DNA of 64,000 nt from Mumia sp. zg.B17 (GCF_019550915.1 NZ_JAHWCI010000001.1:186001-250000), one strand, 5' to 3'. Positions 39,224 to 49,236 are shown, counted from the first letter of the stretch. Made by a program: numbers and translations. Notes: generated from the letters alone by a model not told the origin.

Positions 39224-41761
39224 ATGTTCGAGAGGTTCACCGACCGCGCCCGTCGTGTTGTCGTGCTCGCCCAGGAAGAGGCGCGCATGCTCAGCCACAA
39301 CTACATCGGCACCGAGCACATCCTTCTTGGTCTCATCCACGAGGGTGAGGGAGTCGCCGCCAAGGCGCTCGAGAACCTCGGCATCTCGCTCGAGGCCGTG
39401 CGCGAGCAGGTCGAGGAGATCATCGGTCAGGGCCAGCAGGCCCCGAGCGGACACATCCCCTTCACCCCGCGCGCCAAGAAGGTCCTCGAGCTCAGCCTCC
39501 GCGAGGCGCTCCAGCTCGGGCACAGCTACATCGGCACCGAGCACATCCTGCTCGGCCTGATCCGCGAGGGCGAGGGTGTCGCCGCGCAGGTCCTGGTCAA
39601 GCTCGGCGCCGACCTCAACCGCGTGCGTCAGCAGGTCATCCAGCTGCTGAGCGGCTACCAGGGCAAGGAGACGGCGGCGTCCGGCGCACCGGCGGGGGAG
39701 TCTGCCCCGAGCAGCTCGCTGGTCCTCGACCAGTTCGGCCGCAACCTCACGCAGGCTGCCCGCGAGGGCAAGCTCGACCCGGTCATCGGGCGTGAGAAGG
39801 AGATCGAGCGCGTGATGCAGGTCCTCTCGCGCCGCACCAAGAACAATCCGGTGCTCATCGGCGAGCCCGGCGTCGGCAAGACCACCGTCGTCGAGGGTCT
39901 GGCGCAGGACATCGTCCGCGGCGACGTCCCCGAGACGCTGCGCGACAAGCAGATCTACACGCTCGACCTGGGCGCGCTCGTCGCCGGCTCCCGCTACCGC
40001 GGTGACTTCGAGGAGCGCCTCAAGAAGGTTCTCAAGGAGATCCGCACCCGCGGCGACATCATCCTGTTCATCGACGAGATCCACACCCTCGTCGGCGCAG
40101 GCGCGGCCGAGGGCGCGATCGACGCGGCGAGCATCCTCAAGCCGATGCTGGCCCGTGGCGAGCTGCAGACGGTCGGTGCCACGACGCTCGACGAGTACCG
40201 CAAGCACTTCGAGAAGGACGCCGCCCTCGAGCGGCGCTTCCAGCCGATCCAGGTCGCGGAGCCGTCGATCGCGCACACGATCGAGATGCTCAAGGGCCTG
40301 CGTGACCGCTACGAGGCCCACCACCGCGTGACGATCACCGACGAGGCTCTCGTCTCGGCGGCGACGCTCGCCGACCGCTACGTCTCCGACCGGTTCCTCC
40401 CCGACAAGGCCATCGACCTGGTCGACGAGGCCGGCTCCCGGCTGCGGATCCGTCGGATGACTGCTCCGCCGGACCTGCGCGACTTCGACGAGAAGATCGT
40501 CGACGTCCGCCGTCGCAAGGAGAACGCCATCGACGTCCAGGACTTCGAGTCCGCCGCGTCGCTGCGCAACGAGGAGCGGGAGCTCCTGACGGCCAAGACC
40601 GAGCGCGAGAAGCAGTGGCGTGCCGGTGACATGGACGAGGTCGCCGAGGTCGACGAGGAGCTCATCGCCGAGGTGCTCGCCCTGGCGACGGGCATCCCGA
40701 TCGTGAAGCTCTCCGAGGAGGAGTCGACCCGACTGCTCAACATGGAGGACGAGCTCCACAAGCGGGTCATCGGTCAGGAAGAGGCCATCAAGGCGCTCTC
40801 CCGGGCGATCCGGCGCACGCGTGCGGGCCTCAAGGACCCGCGCCGTCCCGGTGGGTCGTTCATCTTCGCCGGACCCTCGGGTGTCGGCAAGACGTGGCTG
40901 TCCAAGGCGCTCGCCAACTTCCTATTCGGCGACGACGACGCGCTCATCCAGCTCGACATGAGCGAGTTCTCGGAGAAGCACACCGTCTCGCGGCTGTTCG
41001 GCTCGCCTCCGGGCTACGTCGGCTACGAGGAGGGTGGCCAGCTCACCGAGAAGGTGCGGCGCAAGCCGTTCTCGGTGGTGCTCTTCGACGAGGTCGAGAA
41101 GGCCCACCCGGACATCTTCAACTCGCTGCTGCAGATCCTCGAGGAAGGTCGCCTGACCGACTCGCAGGGCCGGATGATCGACTTCAAGAACACCGTCATC
41201 ATCATGACGACCAACCTGGGCACGCGTGACATCGCGAAGGGCGTCAACCTCGGCTTCAGCCAGGCCAGCGACGTCCAGGGCTCGTACGACAAGATGAAGG
41301 CCAAGGTGTCGGAGGAGCTCAAGCAGCACTTCCGTCCCGAGTTCCTCAACCGTGTCGACGAGATCGTCGTCTTCCCGCCGCTGACCCAGAACGAGATCAT
41401 CGACATGGTCGACATGATGCTCGACTCCGTCGAGAAGCGGCTCAAGGACAAGGACATGGCGCTCGAGCTCACGCCTGCCGCCAAGGAGCTGCTCGCGAGG
41501 CGTGGTTTCGACCCGGTCCTCGGTGCTCGACCGCTGCGTCGTACGGTCCAGCGCGAGATCGAGGACACGCTCGCCGAGAAGCTCCTCTTCGGTGAGGTCC
41601 GTCCGGGTCAGATCGTCCTGGTCGACGTCGAGGGCGAGGGTCCGACCGCGACCTTCACCTTCAAGGGCGAGCCGAAGGCCGAGCTGCCGGACACGCCGTT
41701 CGAGGCGACGGCCGGCAGCGGCAACGCCGGCACGGAGGGTGGCACCGCCACCGCCAGCTGA
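39224..41761 (+). CDS. clpC: ATP-dependent Clp protease ATPase subunit ClpC
   Basis: 845 aa, full length. It unfolds substrates for ClpP. The double Clp_N repeat opens with [20 protein letters not shown] and [13 protein letters not shown]. The first AAA+ module has [16 protein letters not shown] and [12 protein letters not shown]. The UVR region lies near [20 protein letters not shown]. The second AAA+ module has [35 protein letters not shown] and the C-terminal D2-small domain. GGGGAG precedes the ATG. Two ClgR-like palindromes lie 143-191 bp upstream. It would normally adjoin lsr2. Confidence 0.98.
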   Translation: MFERFTDRARRVVVLAQEEARMLSHNYIGTEHILLGLIHEGEGVAAKALENLGISLEAVREQVEEIIGQGQQAPSGHIPFTPRAKKVLELSLREALQLGHSYIGTEHILLGLIREGEGVAAQVLVKLGADLNRVRQQVIQLLSGYQGKETAASGAPAGESAPSSSLVLDQFGRNLTQAAREGKLDPVIGREKEIERVMQVLSRRTKNNPVLIGEPGVGKTTVVEGLAQDIVRGDVPETLRDKQIYTLDLGALVAGSRYRGDFEERLKKVLKEIRTRGDIILFIDEIHTLVGAGAAEGAIDAASILKPMLARGELQTVGATTLDEYRKHFEKDAALERRFQPIQVAEPSIAHTIEMLKGLRDRYEAHHRVTITDEALVSAATLADRYVSDRFLPDKAIDLVDEAGSRLRIRRMTAPPDLRDFDEKIVDVRRRKENAIDVQDFESAASLRNEERELLTAKTEREKQWRAGDMDEVAEVDEELIAEVLALATGIPIVKLSEEESTRLLNMEDELHKRVIGQEEAIKALSRAIRRTRAGLKDPRRPGGSFIFAGPSGVGKTWLSKALANFLFGDDDALIQLDMSEFSEKHTVSRLFGSPPGYVGYEEGGQLTEKVRRKPFSVVLFDEVEKAHPDIFNSLLQILEEGRLTDSQGRMIDFKNTVIIMTTNLGTRDIAKGVNLGFSQASDVQGSYDKMKAKVSEELKQHFRPEFLNRVDEIVVFPPLTQNEIIDMVDMMLDSVEKRLKDKDMALELTPAAKELLARRGFDPVLGARPLRRTVQREIEDTLAEKLLFGEVRPGQIVLVDVEGEGPTATFTFKGEPKAELPDTPFEATAGSGNAGTEGGTATAS

Positions 41762-41777
41762 TCCCGGCGACGTACGC

Positions 41778-41819
41778 ACGACGAAGGGCCCGCGACGACC
41801 GTCGCGGGCCCTTCGTCGT
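41778..41819. terminator. Strong bidirectional terminator hairpin after clpC
   Basis: A perfect 19-bp stem (41778-41796 with 41801-41819) around the 4-nt loop GACC, lying between the clpC stop and the end of convergent mutY. It lacks a T-run, usual for high-GC actinobacteria. Confidence 0.85.
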
Positions 41820-41856
41820 CCCCGCACCCGGCGGGAGCGGGCGGAGCAGCTCCGCC

Positions 41857-42768
41857 TCAGCCAGGGAGGGCGTACGTGTCGGGCCCGGCGGTGACCACGA
41901 GCCCGTCGTCGAGGAGGCCGTCGAGGGCGCGCTCGCGCTGCGTGGTGTCGTCCCAGACCGCACGGAGTGCTGCGCCCGCGACGGCGCCTTCGGCCTCACG
42001 GAGCACGGCCAGCAGCCGTCCGCGGCACTGTCGGTCGGTGCCGGCCCAGGGCTGCCCGCGGCGTGCGGGACCCTCGTACGGCGGCCGCCCGGCCGCGTAC
42101 CACCGGCACGCCCCGCGCACGGGGCACGCGGCGCACGACGGCGTACGGGCGGTGCAGACGAGTGCGCCGAGCTCCATCAGCCCGATCGACCACACCGCGG
42201 CGGTCTCGTCGTCCGGCGGGAGGACGGAGGCGGCGAGCAGCCGCTCGGGCCTGGTCAGGGACGGCGCCGGCTGGCCCGCGCCCTCGAGGAGCCGGGCGAG
42301 GACGCGCCGGACGTTGGTGTCCAGAACGGCGTGCCGGCGACCGTAGGCGAACACGGCGACGGCCGCCGCGGTGTACTCACCGACTCCGGGCAGCGCGCGG
42401 AGCTGCTCGAGGTCGTCGGGGACCACCCCGTCGTGGCGCTCGCCGATCGCGACCGCTGCGGCGTGGAGTCGGAGCGCCCGGCGGGGATAGCCCAGGCGCC
42501 CCCAGGCACGCACCGCCTCGCCGCTCGCCTCGGCTGCCAGCGCCCCAGGCGTCGGCCAGCGGGCGATCCAGGCCTCGTAGACGGGGACCACCCGCTCCAC
42601 CGGTGTCTGCTGGAGCATGATCTCCGAGACGAGCACGTGCCAGGCCGTGGCGGTCTCGCGCCGCCAGGGCAGGTCACGGGCGTGCGCGGCGTACCAGGTC
42701 GTGACGGCGTCGTGCACGGCGTCGGGCTCCGCGACGGCGGACCCAGTCAAGGAGGTGGGAGAGACCAT
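41857..42768 (-). CDS. mutY: A/G-specific adenine glycosylase
   Basis: 303 aa. It removes adenine opposite 8-oxoguanine. The HhH-GPD core has LPWRRETATAWHVLVSEIML, QQTPVERV, LPGVGEYTAAAVAVFAYG and AVLDTNVRR with the catalytic Asp. The 4Fe-4S ligands are C-x6-C-x2-C-x5-C in CTARTPSCAACPVRGAC. The C-terminal NUDIX-type recognition domain is short or missing, as in many actinobacterial MutY. The ATG at 42768 faces the divergent gene at 42816. Confidence 0.95.
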   Translation of the reverse strand: MVSPTSLTGSAVAEPDAVHDAVTTWYAAHARDLPWRRETATAWHVLVSEIMLQQTPVERVVPVYEAWIARWPTPGALAAEASGEAVRAWGRLGYPRRALRLHAAAVAIGERHDGVVPDDLEQLRALPGVGEYTAAAVAVFAYGRRHAVLDTNVRRVLARLLEGAGQPAPSLTRPERLLAASVLPPDDETAAVWSIGLMELGALVCTARTPSCAACPVRGACRWYAAGRPPYEGPARRGQPWAGTDRQCRGRLLAVLREAEGAVAGAALRAVWDDTTQRERALDGLLDDGLVVTAGPDTYALPG

Positions 42769-42802
42769 GGCGAGTCGATCCTGCCACGGCGGGCGCGACG
42801 GT

Positions 42803-42808
42803 TAGTTT
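42803..42808 (+). promoter_or_regulatory. -10 hexamer TAGTTT, leaderless start of the downstream membrane protein
   Basis: TAGTTT, then 7 nt, then GTG 42816. This favours GTG 42816 over the ATG at 42828 as the start. Confidence 0.5.
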
Positions 42809-42815
42809 GGTGGGC

Positions 42816-43595
42816 GTGAGCTCGGTGATGCGCCCTTCGGGCAAGCTGCCCCCCGGTGTCTACTGGCGCCGGCGGCTCGTCGTCCTGACGGCCGTCCTCC
42901 TGCTGGGCTGGCTCGCCCTCCGCGTGATCGGCGGGGGAGACGACCAGAAGGCGGGCGGAGAGCCGCCAGCGACGTCGACGTCCGTCGCCAGGCCGGAGCC
43001 CTCTGCCACCACGGCTCCGACCCGGGCACACAAGCCCCGCAAGGCCAAGGACGTCGCGGTGGACGTCCGCCTCGCCGCCGTCGACGGTGTGTGTCCGCCC
43101 GAGACGGTCTTCGTGACGCCGTCGGTCGTCGAGGGCGCCCGTGCCGGCGGCACGGTGCCGGTGACGTTGCGCGTGTCGAGCACCGCCACGAAGCCGTGCA
43201 CGGTGCGCATCGACCCCTCGACGTTCGTGCTGAGCGTGAGGTCGAAGGACACCACGGTCTGGGACACCCAGGCCTGCGGCGAGATCCAGGGCCGTACGGT
43301 CGACGTCCACCCGACGTGGGCCACCGTGATCGATGTGACGTGGGACGGGCGTGCGAACGCCGACACGTGCGACGAGGAGGGCGCCTTCGCGAAGCCGGCG
43401 CCCTACAGCGCATACGCGGCGATCCTCGGGGGAGAGCCGGCGGTCGCACGGTTCACGCTCGTGGCGCCCCCGACTCCCACGCCGACTCCTGCCCCCACGA
43501 CGTCGCCGGCCGCGAAGCCGGCGCCGAACCCGGGTGCGACGCCGGCGACACCGCCGAAGCCTGGGAGCGCTCCCGCCACGTCTCGCACCCCGTGA
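42816..43595 (+). CDS. Membrane-anchored proline-rich extracytoplasmic protein (Rv3587c-like position)
   Basis: 259 aa. One N-terminal membrane helix (RRLVVLTAVLLLGWLALRVI, about residues 20-42) leads to a Thr/Pro/Ala linker. Next comes a ~150-residue domain with four Cys (DGVCPPE, KPCTVRI, QACGEI, ADTCDEE), probably two disulfides outside the cell. The last ~45 residues are a Pro/Thr/Ala tail suited to the cell wall. Function is unknown. It lies between mutY and disA, where M. tuberculosis has the membrane protein Rv3587c. I infer orthology from position only. Confidence 0.75.
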   Translation: MSSVMRPSGKLPPGVYWRRRLVVLTAVLLLGWLALRVIGGGDDQKAGGEPPATSTSVARPEPSATTAPTRAHKPRKAKDVAVDVRLAAVDGVCPPETVFVTPSVVEGARAGGTVPVTLRVSSTATKPCTVRIDPSTFVLSVRSKDTTVWDTQACGEIQGRTVDVHPTWATVIDVTWDGRANADTCDEEGAFAKPAPYSAYAAILGGEPAVARFTLVAPPTPTPTPAPTTSPAAKPAPNPGATPATPPKPGSAPATSRTP

Positions 43596-43605
43596 GGCGC
43601 AGGCG

Positions 43606-44694
43606 TCAGACGTAGCGTTCGAGGATGCTGGACTCGGCGAGCCGGGACAGGCCCTCGCGGACGCTGCGGGCTCGCAGCTCGCCGACGCCGTCGACGGTCT
43701 GGAGGTCCTCGATGCTCGCCGCGAGAAGCTTCTGCAGCGTGCCGAAGTGGTCGACGAGGCGTTCGATGACGGTGTTGGGCAGACGGGGAATCTTGGCGAG
43801 CAGTCGATAGCCGCGGGGTGACACGGCCGACTCGAGGTGCTCACCCGTGCCGAGGCCGAGGGCCCGGGCCACGGCGCCGAGGTCGACCAGGTCGCCCGCG
43901 ACGATGTGAGAGAGGTCCTCGAGGATCTCGGCGGGAGGCTTGCCGCGCCGGCCGCCTGGCGCGTAGTCGCGCACGATCAGCTCACGCTCGCTCTCGACTC
44001 CGGTCACGAGCTCGTCGAGCTGGAGCGACAGCAGACGCCCGTCGGTGCCGAGCTCGAGCACGTAGTCCTCGATCTCGGCGGCGATCCGGGTCACCATCTC
44101 GAGGCGCTGAGCGACCGCGGCGACGTCGCGTACGGTCACCAGGTCCTCGATCTCGAGGGCCGACAGCGCACCGGAGACCTCGTCGAGCCGCAGCTTGTAG
44201 CGCTCGAGGGTGGCGAGCGCCTGGTTGGCGCGACCGAGGATGGCGCCGGCCTCCTCGAGCACGCGGCGGGTGCCGTCGACGTAGAGGGCGATGATGTGCA
44301 TCGAGGCGGAGACCGAGATCACCGGGACGTTGGTCTGGCGCGCGACACGGTCGGCGGTGCGGTGCCGGGTGCCCGTCTCGTGCGTGGGGATGGACGGGTC
44401 GGGCATCAGGTGCACGCCTGCCCGGAGGATCCGGGTGGCGCCCCTGTCGAGGATGATCGCGCCGTCCATCTTGGCCAGCTCGCGCAGGGCGGTGGGCGTG
44501 AAGGGGACGTCGAGAACGAAGCCGCCGGTCGAGAGGGCGTCGATGTCCTTGTCCTGGCCGAAGACGATCAGCGCGCCGGTGCGGCCGCGCAGGATGCGCT
44601 CGAGGCCTTCGCGCAGGGCGGTCCCGGGCGCGACGGAGGCGAGCGTCGCCCGGAGGATCGAGGGCGTCCCGCTCGCGCGATCGTTGATCGACAC
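43606..44694 (-). CDS. disA: DNA integrity scanning diadenylate cyclase
   Basis: 362 aa from GTG 44694 with GGGGGAG 4 nt upstream (a TTG at 44721 is in frame). It makes c-di-AMP and scans DNA. The DAC domain has LIVFGQDKDIDALSTGGF, KMDGAIILDRG (DGA) and ETGTRHRTADRVA (RHR). A helical spine follows, and the C-terminal HhH region (VIERLVDHFGTLQKLLAASI, LQTVDGVGELRA) binds DNA. It follows radA by 77 bp on the same strand, a known regulatory pairing. Confidence 0.97.
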   Translation of the reverse strand: MSINDRASGTPSILRATLASVAPGTALREGLERILRGRTGALIVFGQDKDIDALSTGGFVLDVPFTPTALRELAKMDGAIILDRGATRILRAGVHLMPDPSIPTHETGTRHRTADRVARQTNVPVISVSASMHIIALYVDGTRRVLEEAGAILGRANQALATLERYKLRLDEVSGALSALEIEDLVTVRDVAAVAQRLEMVTRIAAEIEDYVLELGTDGRLLSLQLDELVTGVESERELIVRDYAPGGRRGKPPAEILEDLSHIVAGDLVDLGAVARALGLGTGEHLESAVSPRGYRLLAKIPRLPNTVIERLVDHFGTLQKLLAASIEDLQTVDGVGELRARSVREGLSRLAESSILERYV

Positions 44695-44771
44695 CTGGCT
44701 CCCCCGCGAGATCTGATTCAATGACTTCCGTCAGTGTAATGGCAGGCCCCTGAGGCCGAGGCCGCCGCGCG

Positions 44772-46154
44772 TCAACCGTCGCGAGAGCCGATGCCGAGAG
44801 CGCGGAGCGCGCCGGCCAGGTCATCGACCGGCAGGGCCGTGAGGCCCGGGACGTCCGTGGTGCCCGGAGTCACGTCGGAGCCGTCTCGCGGGACCACGGC
44901 ACGACGGAATCCGAGCCGGGCTGCCTCGCGGAGGCGTTGCCCCAGGTGGGTCACGCGCCGCACCTCTCCGGCGAGGCCGACCTCGCCGAGCGCGACCAGG
45001 TCGGTCGGGACGAGGGTGTCCGTCGCGGCCGACGCGACGGCGACGGCGGCCGCGAGGTCGACCGACGGCTCGCTCAGGCGGGCTCCGCCGACCGTCGCGG
45101 CGTAGACGTCGGCGCGACCGAGAGCCAGCCCGCATCGTCGCGAGAGGACGGCCAGGATCATCGCCATCCGCGAGCTGTCGAGACCGCTGGTCGCTCGGCG
45201 TGGCTGCGGCAGCTCCGTCGGCGACACCAGCGCCTGGACCTCCGCGAGCAGAGGGCGACGGCCCTCCATCGTCACGGTGATGCAGGTGCCGGAGACCGGT
45301 TGGTGGTGACGCGACACGAAGAGCCCGGTCGGGTCGGGCACCTCGACGATGCCGGACTCGGAGAGGTCGAAGCACCCGATCTCGTCGACCGGGCCGTAGC
45401 GGTTCTTGACGGCCCGGACCAGGCGCAGCCGCGAGTTGCGGTCTCCCTCGAAGTGCAGGACGACGTCGACGAGGTGCTCGAGGACGCGCGGACCCGCGAT
45501 CGATCCGTCCTTGGTGACGTGGCCGACGAGGATCGTCGGGATGTCGCGGGACTTGGCCACCTGGATGAGCGTCGAGGTGACCTCACGGACCTGCGTCACC
45601 CCACCCGGCGTGCCGTCGACCGAGGACGAGCCGATGGTCTGGACGGAGTCGACCACGAGGAGGGACGGCTTGACCTCGTCGACGTGGGCGAGGACGGCAC
45701 CGAGGTCGGTCTCGCTCGCGAGGTAGAGGCTGTCGTGGACCGCGCCGGTGCGGTCGGCGCGCAGCCGGACCTGCGCGACCGACTCCTCGCCGGAGACGTA
45801 GAGGGTCGTGGCCAGACCGCGGGCCCAGCGTGCGGCCACCTCGAGCAGCAGCGTCGACTTGCCGACTCCGGGCTCGCCGGCGAGCAGCACCACGGCGCCG
45901 GGGACGAAACCGCCGCCGAGGACCCGGTCGAGCTCGGCGACGCCGGTCGGCTGTGAGCGAGAGCTCTCGACGTCGACCTGACCGATCGGCAGGGCGCTGC
46001 GCGTCACCGTCGTCGCGGCCGTGCGGGTGGCGGGGGAGGGGGCACCGACCTCCTGGACCGTGCCCCAGGCCTGGCACTCGCCGCACCTGCCGACCCACTT
46101 GGTGCTCGTCCAGCCGCACTCCGTGCACCGCACCGGGGTCGTGGTCTTGGCCAT
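44772..46154 (-). CDS. radA: DNA repair ATPase RadA
   Basis: 460 aa. It promotes branch migration in recombination and restrains DisA in relatives. The N-terminal zinc finger is CTECGW...CGEC. The ATPase core has LLAGEPGVGKSTLLLEVAAR, VSGEESVAQV, LLVVDSVQTIGS and the RadA-specific KNRYGPVDE. A Lon-like C-terminal domain follows (SVDLAAAVAVASA). The start at 46154 is supported by the leaderless hexamer. Confidence 0.97.
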   Translation of the reverse strand: MAKTTTPVRCTECGWTSTKWVGRCGECQAWGTVQEVGAPSPATRTAATTVTRSALPIGQVDVESSRSQPTGVAELDRVLGGGFVPGAVVLLAGEPGVGKSTLLLEVAARWARGLATTLYVSGEESVAQVRLRADRTGAVHDSLYLASETDLGAVLAHVDEVKPSLLVVDSVQTIGSSSVDGTPGGVTQVREVTSTLIQVAKSRDIPTILVGHVTKDGSIAGPRVLEHLVDVVLHFEGDRNSRLRLVRAVKNRYGPVDEIGCFDLSESGIVEVPDPTGLFVSRHHQPVSGTCITVTMEGRRPLLAEVQALVSPTELPQPRRATSGLDSSRMAMILAVLSRRCGLALGRADVYAATVGGARLSEPSVDLAAAVAVASAATDTLVPTDLVALGEVGLAGEVRRVTHLGQRLREAARLGFRRAVVPRDGSDVTPGTTDVPGLTALPVDDLAGALRALGIGSRDG

Positions 46155-46161
46155 GACGGAC

Positions 46162-46167
46162 ACGTTA
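46162..46167 (-). promoter_or_regulatory. -10 hexamer TAACGT, leaderless radA promoter
   Basis: Minus-strand TAACGT, 7 nt, then the radA ATG at 46154. It probably drives radA-disA. Confidence 0.55.
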
Positions 46168-46230
46168 GGTGAGAGCACCGACAGTCCTGCACGGACGCGC
46201 CCGTAGCGGTGCGGGCGGTGACCGAGCTGC

Positions 46231-46677
46231 TCAGATCCGGCCGCGCCACGAGCGCGCGGCAGCATCCTCCCGGCGCGTGTCGAGATGGGCGCGCACGGCC
46301 CCGTAGATCGGGACCCAGGTGCTCGGGAGCACGAGGATCAGGGCGCCGAGCAGGGGCGACACGGCGCCCTCGGCCGCCCGAGTGCTGCCCTCGCTGAGCA
46401 GCAGACCGGTGGCGAGGACGGCGACCAGACCGGGCAGGTAGCCCCACAGCGCCGGACGGAGCCTGCCCGTCAGACGCATCAGGGCCAGGGCGCCGGCGAA
46501 GCAGCTGAGGGCCACGAGCGCCGACATCACGGCCGCGGCCTCGAAGCCGGCGGCGTCGAGGTTGCGGAGGATGAGGAGGTGCGCTCCGACTGCGCCGAGC
46601 ACGGCCGTCACGGCGATGCTGGTCACGACGGTGGCCGTGTCACCCAGGTGCCCGGAGATCCGTAGAACGCTGCTCAT
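46231..46677 (-). CDS. Small polytopic membrane protein, unknown function
   Basis: 148 aa with four likely membrane helices (around residues 17-37, 45-65, 75-95 and 105-125) and a short basic C-terminal tail (HLDTRREDAAARSW). No family recognised. It lies 76 bp upstream of radA on the same strand, but radA has its own promoter. The ATG at 46677 is the first start; no Shine-Dalgarno stands out. Confidence 0.6.
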   Translation of the reverse strand: MSSVLRISGHLGDTATVVTSIAVTAVLGAVGAHLLILRNLDAAGFEAAAVMSALVALSCFAGALALMRLTGRLRPALWGYLPGLVAVLATGLLLSEGSTRAAEGAVSPLLGALILVLPSTWVPIYGAVRAHLDTRREDAAARSWRGRI

Positions 46678-46757
46678 GGATCAAGGGTGTAGTCCGGAAT
46701 CACTACGGACATCCGTTGTCGTACTCAGTTCAACCACACGAACCGAGGCGCACGGTC

Positions 46758-47396
46758 CTAGATGCGGACCTCACCGCGGGCCGTCGCGAAGGTCGCCGCC
46801 ACGATGCCCGGCAACCCGTTCGGGGCCACCCAGCGCACGTCGACGTCGGTGAGCGCGTGGAGGACCGACTCCCCGAGGTACTGGGTGACGCGGTCGGGCG
46901 ACCCGGCGATCTCGAGAGAGCGCAGCTGCACGCTCGCCGGACCCGAGCGCGACGGGTGCTCGGAGTCGGGGACGTCCCACGACACCACGAACGGCAGCTG
47001 GGGGTCGGCCTGGGTCCCGCGGACCCCGATCTGCCGCCACTCGAGGTTGAAGCCGTCGGGTCGACGCCGGTTGCCCGGCACCGCGTGGCGGCCCATGCGG
47101 TGCTCGACGGGGCCCATGTCGTCGACACGGACGACCCATCCCAGCCAGCCGCCACCGAGGTCGGTGCGGGCGCGTACGGCCTGCCCGAAGGGCGCCTTGT
47201 CAGACGCCGGGTGGTCCAGAGCCGCCACGACCTCGAGGTACTGGTCGCCGAGGAGGGGGAGAACCATGTTGCGGGTCCCGAAGCGGGGGTGGTTGCCGCC
47301 GTCCACGAACGACGCACCGAGCGCCTCGCCGAGCCGCGACGTGGTGGCGGCCAGCCCGTCAGGGCCGGCGGCGAACGAGAGATGGTCCAGGCGCAT
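46758..47396 (-). CDS. VOC/glyoxalase-like domain protein
   Basis: 212 aa. It opens MRLDHLSFAAGPDGL and has GTRNMVLPLLGDQYLEVVA, then GWVVRVDDM and LGGGWLG, a pattern of the Glyoxalase_3-like vicinal oxygen chelate proteins. His4 of DHLSF and Glu of QYLEV could be metal ligands. The substrate is unknown. It lies 69 bp from the Cys-rich protein on the same strand. Confidence 0.75.
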   Translation of the reverse strand: MRLDHLSFAAGPDGLAATTSRLGEALGASFVDGGNHPRFGTRNMVLPLLGDQYLEVVAALDHPASDKAPFGQAVRARTDLGGGWLGWVVRVDDMGPVEHRMGRHAVPGNRRRPDGFNLEWRQIGVRGTQADPQLPFVVSWDVPDSEHPSRSGPASVQLRSLEIAGSPDRVTQYLGESVLHALTDVDVRWVAPNGLPGIVAATFATARGEVRI

Positions 47397-47465
47397 GGGT
47401 CATTGTGGCCCCCGGCACATCGTCGTCGGGCCACCGGGGTGCGTCCTCCGGACGGTGGTCGTCGC

Positions 47466-48212
47466 TCAGGCGCCCGGGTCGGCGCGGTGCCGGGTCCTGC
47501 GGTGCTCGCCGGCGAGGTGCTCCTCGCACAGCGAGACGAGAGCGGTGTACCCGTCCAGGCCCATCAGCGCGGTCAGCTCGTCGGCGTTGGAGAGATAGAC
47601 CGGCTCCAGGCCGACGTGGGCCTCGGTGTTGGCCGAGCAGTACCAGTCGAGGTCGTGGCCTCCCGGACCCCACGCGGCCCGCGTGTACTCACCGATGGAC
47701 ACCTCCGTGTACGAGGTGCCGTCGCCGCGCTCCACGTCCCGGAACTGCCGGCGGATCGGAAGCTGCCAGCACACGTCCGGCTTGGTCCGCACCGGTGACA
47801 CCTCGTGGTCGAGCGCCCACTTGTGGAGGGCGCACCCGACGCCACCGGCGAAGCCCTCGCGGTTGTGGAAGATGCACGCACCCTCGTAAGCCCGGGTCTT
47901 GAGGTCGCCCTCCTCGTCGGTCTCGGTCCACCCCTGCGCGGTGCCCTCGGCGTGGTGCTGCCAGTCGTCGGGACCGAGCTTCTTCACGTACTTCTTGACG
48001 CGCCGGTAGTCGGCGTCGTCGGCGAAGTGCGCACCGAGCGTGCAGCAGCCCACGTCGGGTGCGTCGGCATAGATGCCGCGGCACCCGCGTCCGAAGATGC
48101 AGGTCCAGCGCGACGTGAGCCAGGTGAGGTCGCACCGGAACACCTGCGTGTCGTCGGCAGGGTCGGGGAACTCCGCCCACGCGCGGGGAAAGTCGAGCAG
48201 CACCTCGGGCAC
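47466..48212 (-). CDS. Conserved cysteine-rich protein (Rv0495c-like)
   Basis: 248 aa from the leaderless GTG at 48212. It has many Cys in motifs that suggest metal or Fe-S binding: [62 protein letters not shown] and DWYCSANT. Function is unknown. Its position divergent from a Ppx/GppA gene matches Rv0495c/Rv0496 in mycobacteria. The frame runs upstream to 48296, but that would overlap the divergent gene. Confidence 0.78.
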   Translation of the reverse strand: MPEVLLDFPRAWAEFPDPADDTQVFRCDLTWLTSRWTCIFGRGCRGIYADAPDVGCCTLGAHFADDADYRRVKKYVKKLGPDDWQHHAEGTAQGWTETDEEGDLKTRAYEGACIFHNREGFAGGVGCALHKWALDHEVSPVRTKPDVCWQLPIRRQFRDVERGDGTSYTEVSIGEYTRAAWGPGGHDLDWYCSANTEAHVGLEPVYLSNADELTALMGLDGYTALVSLCEEHLAGEHRRTRHRADPGA

Positions 48213-48218
48213 GACTTC

Positions 48219-48224
48219 ACTGTA
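48219..48224 (-). promoter_or_regulatory. -10 hexamer TACAGT, leaderless promoter of the Cys-rich protein
   Basis: Minus-strand TACAGT, 6 nt, GTG 48212. It lies 24 bp from the oppositely directed -10 at 48249, so the two promoters overlap in their upstream parts. Confidence 0.55.
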
Positions 48225-48248
48225 GACCGGCGAGACGAGGCCGCTCGG

Positions 48249-48254
48249 TACGCT
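48249..48254 (+). promoter_or_regulatory. -10 hexamer TACGCT, leaderless ppx/gppA promoter
   Basis: TACGCT, 7 nt, then ATG 48262. Confidence 0.55.
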
Positions 48255-48261
48255 CACCACC

Positions 48262-49185
48262 ATGCGCATCGGAGTCCTGGACATCGGCTCGAACACCGGG
48301 CACCTCCTGGTGGTCGACGCCTACCGGGGCGCTCCGCCGTTGCCGGCCTTCACCTACAAGGAGCCGCTGCGGCTGGCCGAGCACCTCGACGCCGAGGGCG
48401 CGGTGGAGCCGCGAGGGGTTAAGGCGCTGGTCCGCTTCGTCGACGAGGCACGTGCCGTGGCGGCCGACAAGGGGTGCTCGGAGGTGATCGCCTTCGCGAC
48501 CTCCGCAGTCCGCGACGCCGTCAACGCCGACGCCGTGCTCGCCAAGGTCGAGGCGCAGACCGGGGTCCGGCTCGAGGTGCTGCCGGGGGAGGACGAGGCC
48601 CGGCTCACGTTCCTCGCCGTCCGCCGATGGTTCGGGTGGTCGTCCGGCCGGCTCGGCGTGTTCGACATCGGTGGCGGCTCGCTCGAGATCGCGGCCGGCC
48701 GCGACGAGACTCCCGACGTCTGCGCATCCCTGCCGCTGGGCGCGGGTCGCCTCACCCGCGACCGCTTCCCCGACGGGGTGCCCTCCGACGCGCAGTACGA
48801 GGAGACACGCCTGTTCGTCCGTCAGCAGATCGCCGCCAGCGTCGGTCCGCTCCGTCGAGGAGGAGGGTTCGACCACGCGGTCGCGACGAGCAAGACGTTC
48901 CGCTCGCTCGCCAGGCTGTGCGGCGCGGCACCGTCCCAGGAAGGGACGTACGTGCGCCGCGTCCTCGAGCGCGACCTGCTGGCCGCCCACCTCGAGGAGC
49001 TGCGGACCTTGCCGGTGAGCGCGATCGCCCAGCGTCCCGGTGTCTCGGCCAACCGCGCGCACCAGATGGTCGCCGGCGCCGTCATCGCCGACGCCGTGAT
49101 GGACCTCTTCGACCTGCCGGCTCTCGAGATCTGCCCGTGGGCGCTGCGCGAGGGTGTCCTGCTCGAGCGCCATGACCACATGTGA
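48262..49185 (+). CDS. Ppx/GppA family phosphatase (exopolyphosphatase type)
   Basis: 307 aa, the short actinobacterial form without the HD domain. Family enzymes degrade polyphosphate or pppGpp. The two phosphate-binding motifs of the actin-like fold are [17 protein letters not shown] and [27 protein letters not shown] is the ADP-ribosylation-like loop of the family. The C-terminal [17 protein letters not shown] is also conserved. Which substrate is used cannot be told. Confidence 0.9.
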   Translation: MRIGVLDIGSNTGHLLVVDAYRGAPPLPAFTYKEPLRLAEHLDAEGAVEPRGVKALVRFVDEARAVAADKGCSEVIAFATSAVRDAVNADAVLAKVEAQTGVRLEVLPGEDEARLTFLAVRRWFGWSSGRLGVFDIGGGSLEIAAGRDETPDVCASLPLGAGRLTRDRFPDGVPSDAQYEETRLFVRQQIAASVGPLRRGGGFDHAVATSKTFRSLARLCGAAPSQEGTYVRRVLERDLLAAHLEELRTLPVSAIAQRPGVSANRAHQMVAGAVIADAVMDLFDLPALEICPWALREGVLLERHDHM

Positions 49186-49224
49186 CCCCCTTCGCCTCCG
49201 ACGGGGCCCGTGGGCCTCGGCGCG

Positions 49225-49230
49225 TAACCT
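49225..49230 (+). promoter_or_regulatory. -10 hexamer TAACCT, leaderless promoter
   Basis: TAACCT, 6 nt, then GTG 49237. Confidence 0.55.
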
Positions 49231-49236
49231 GGTCCC

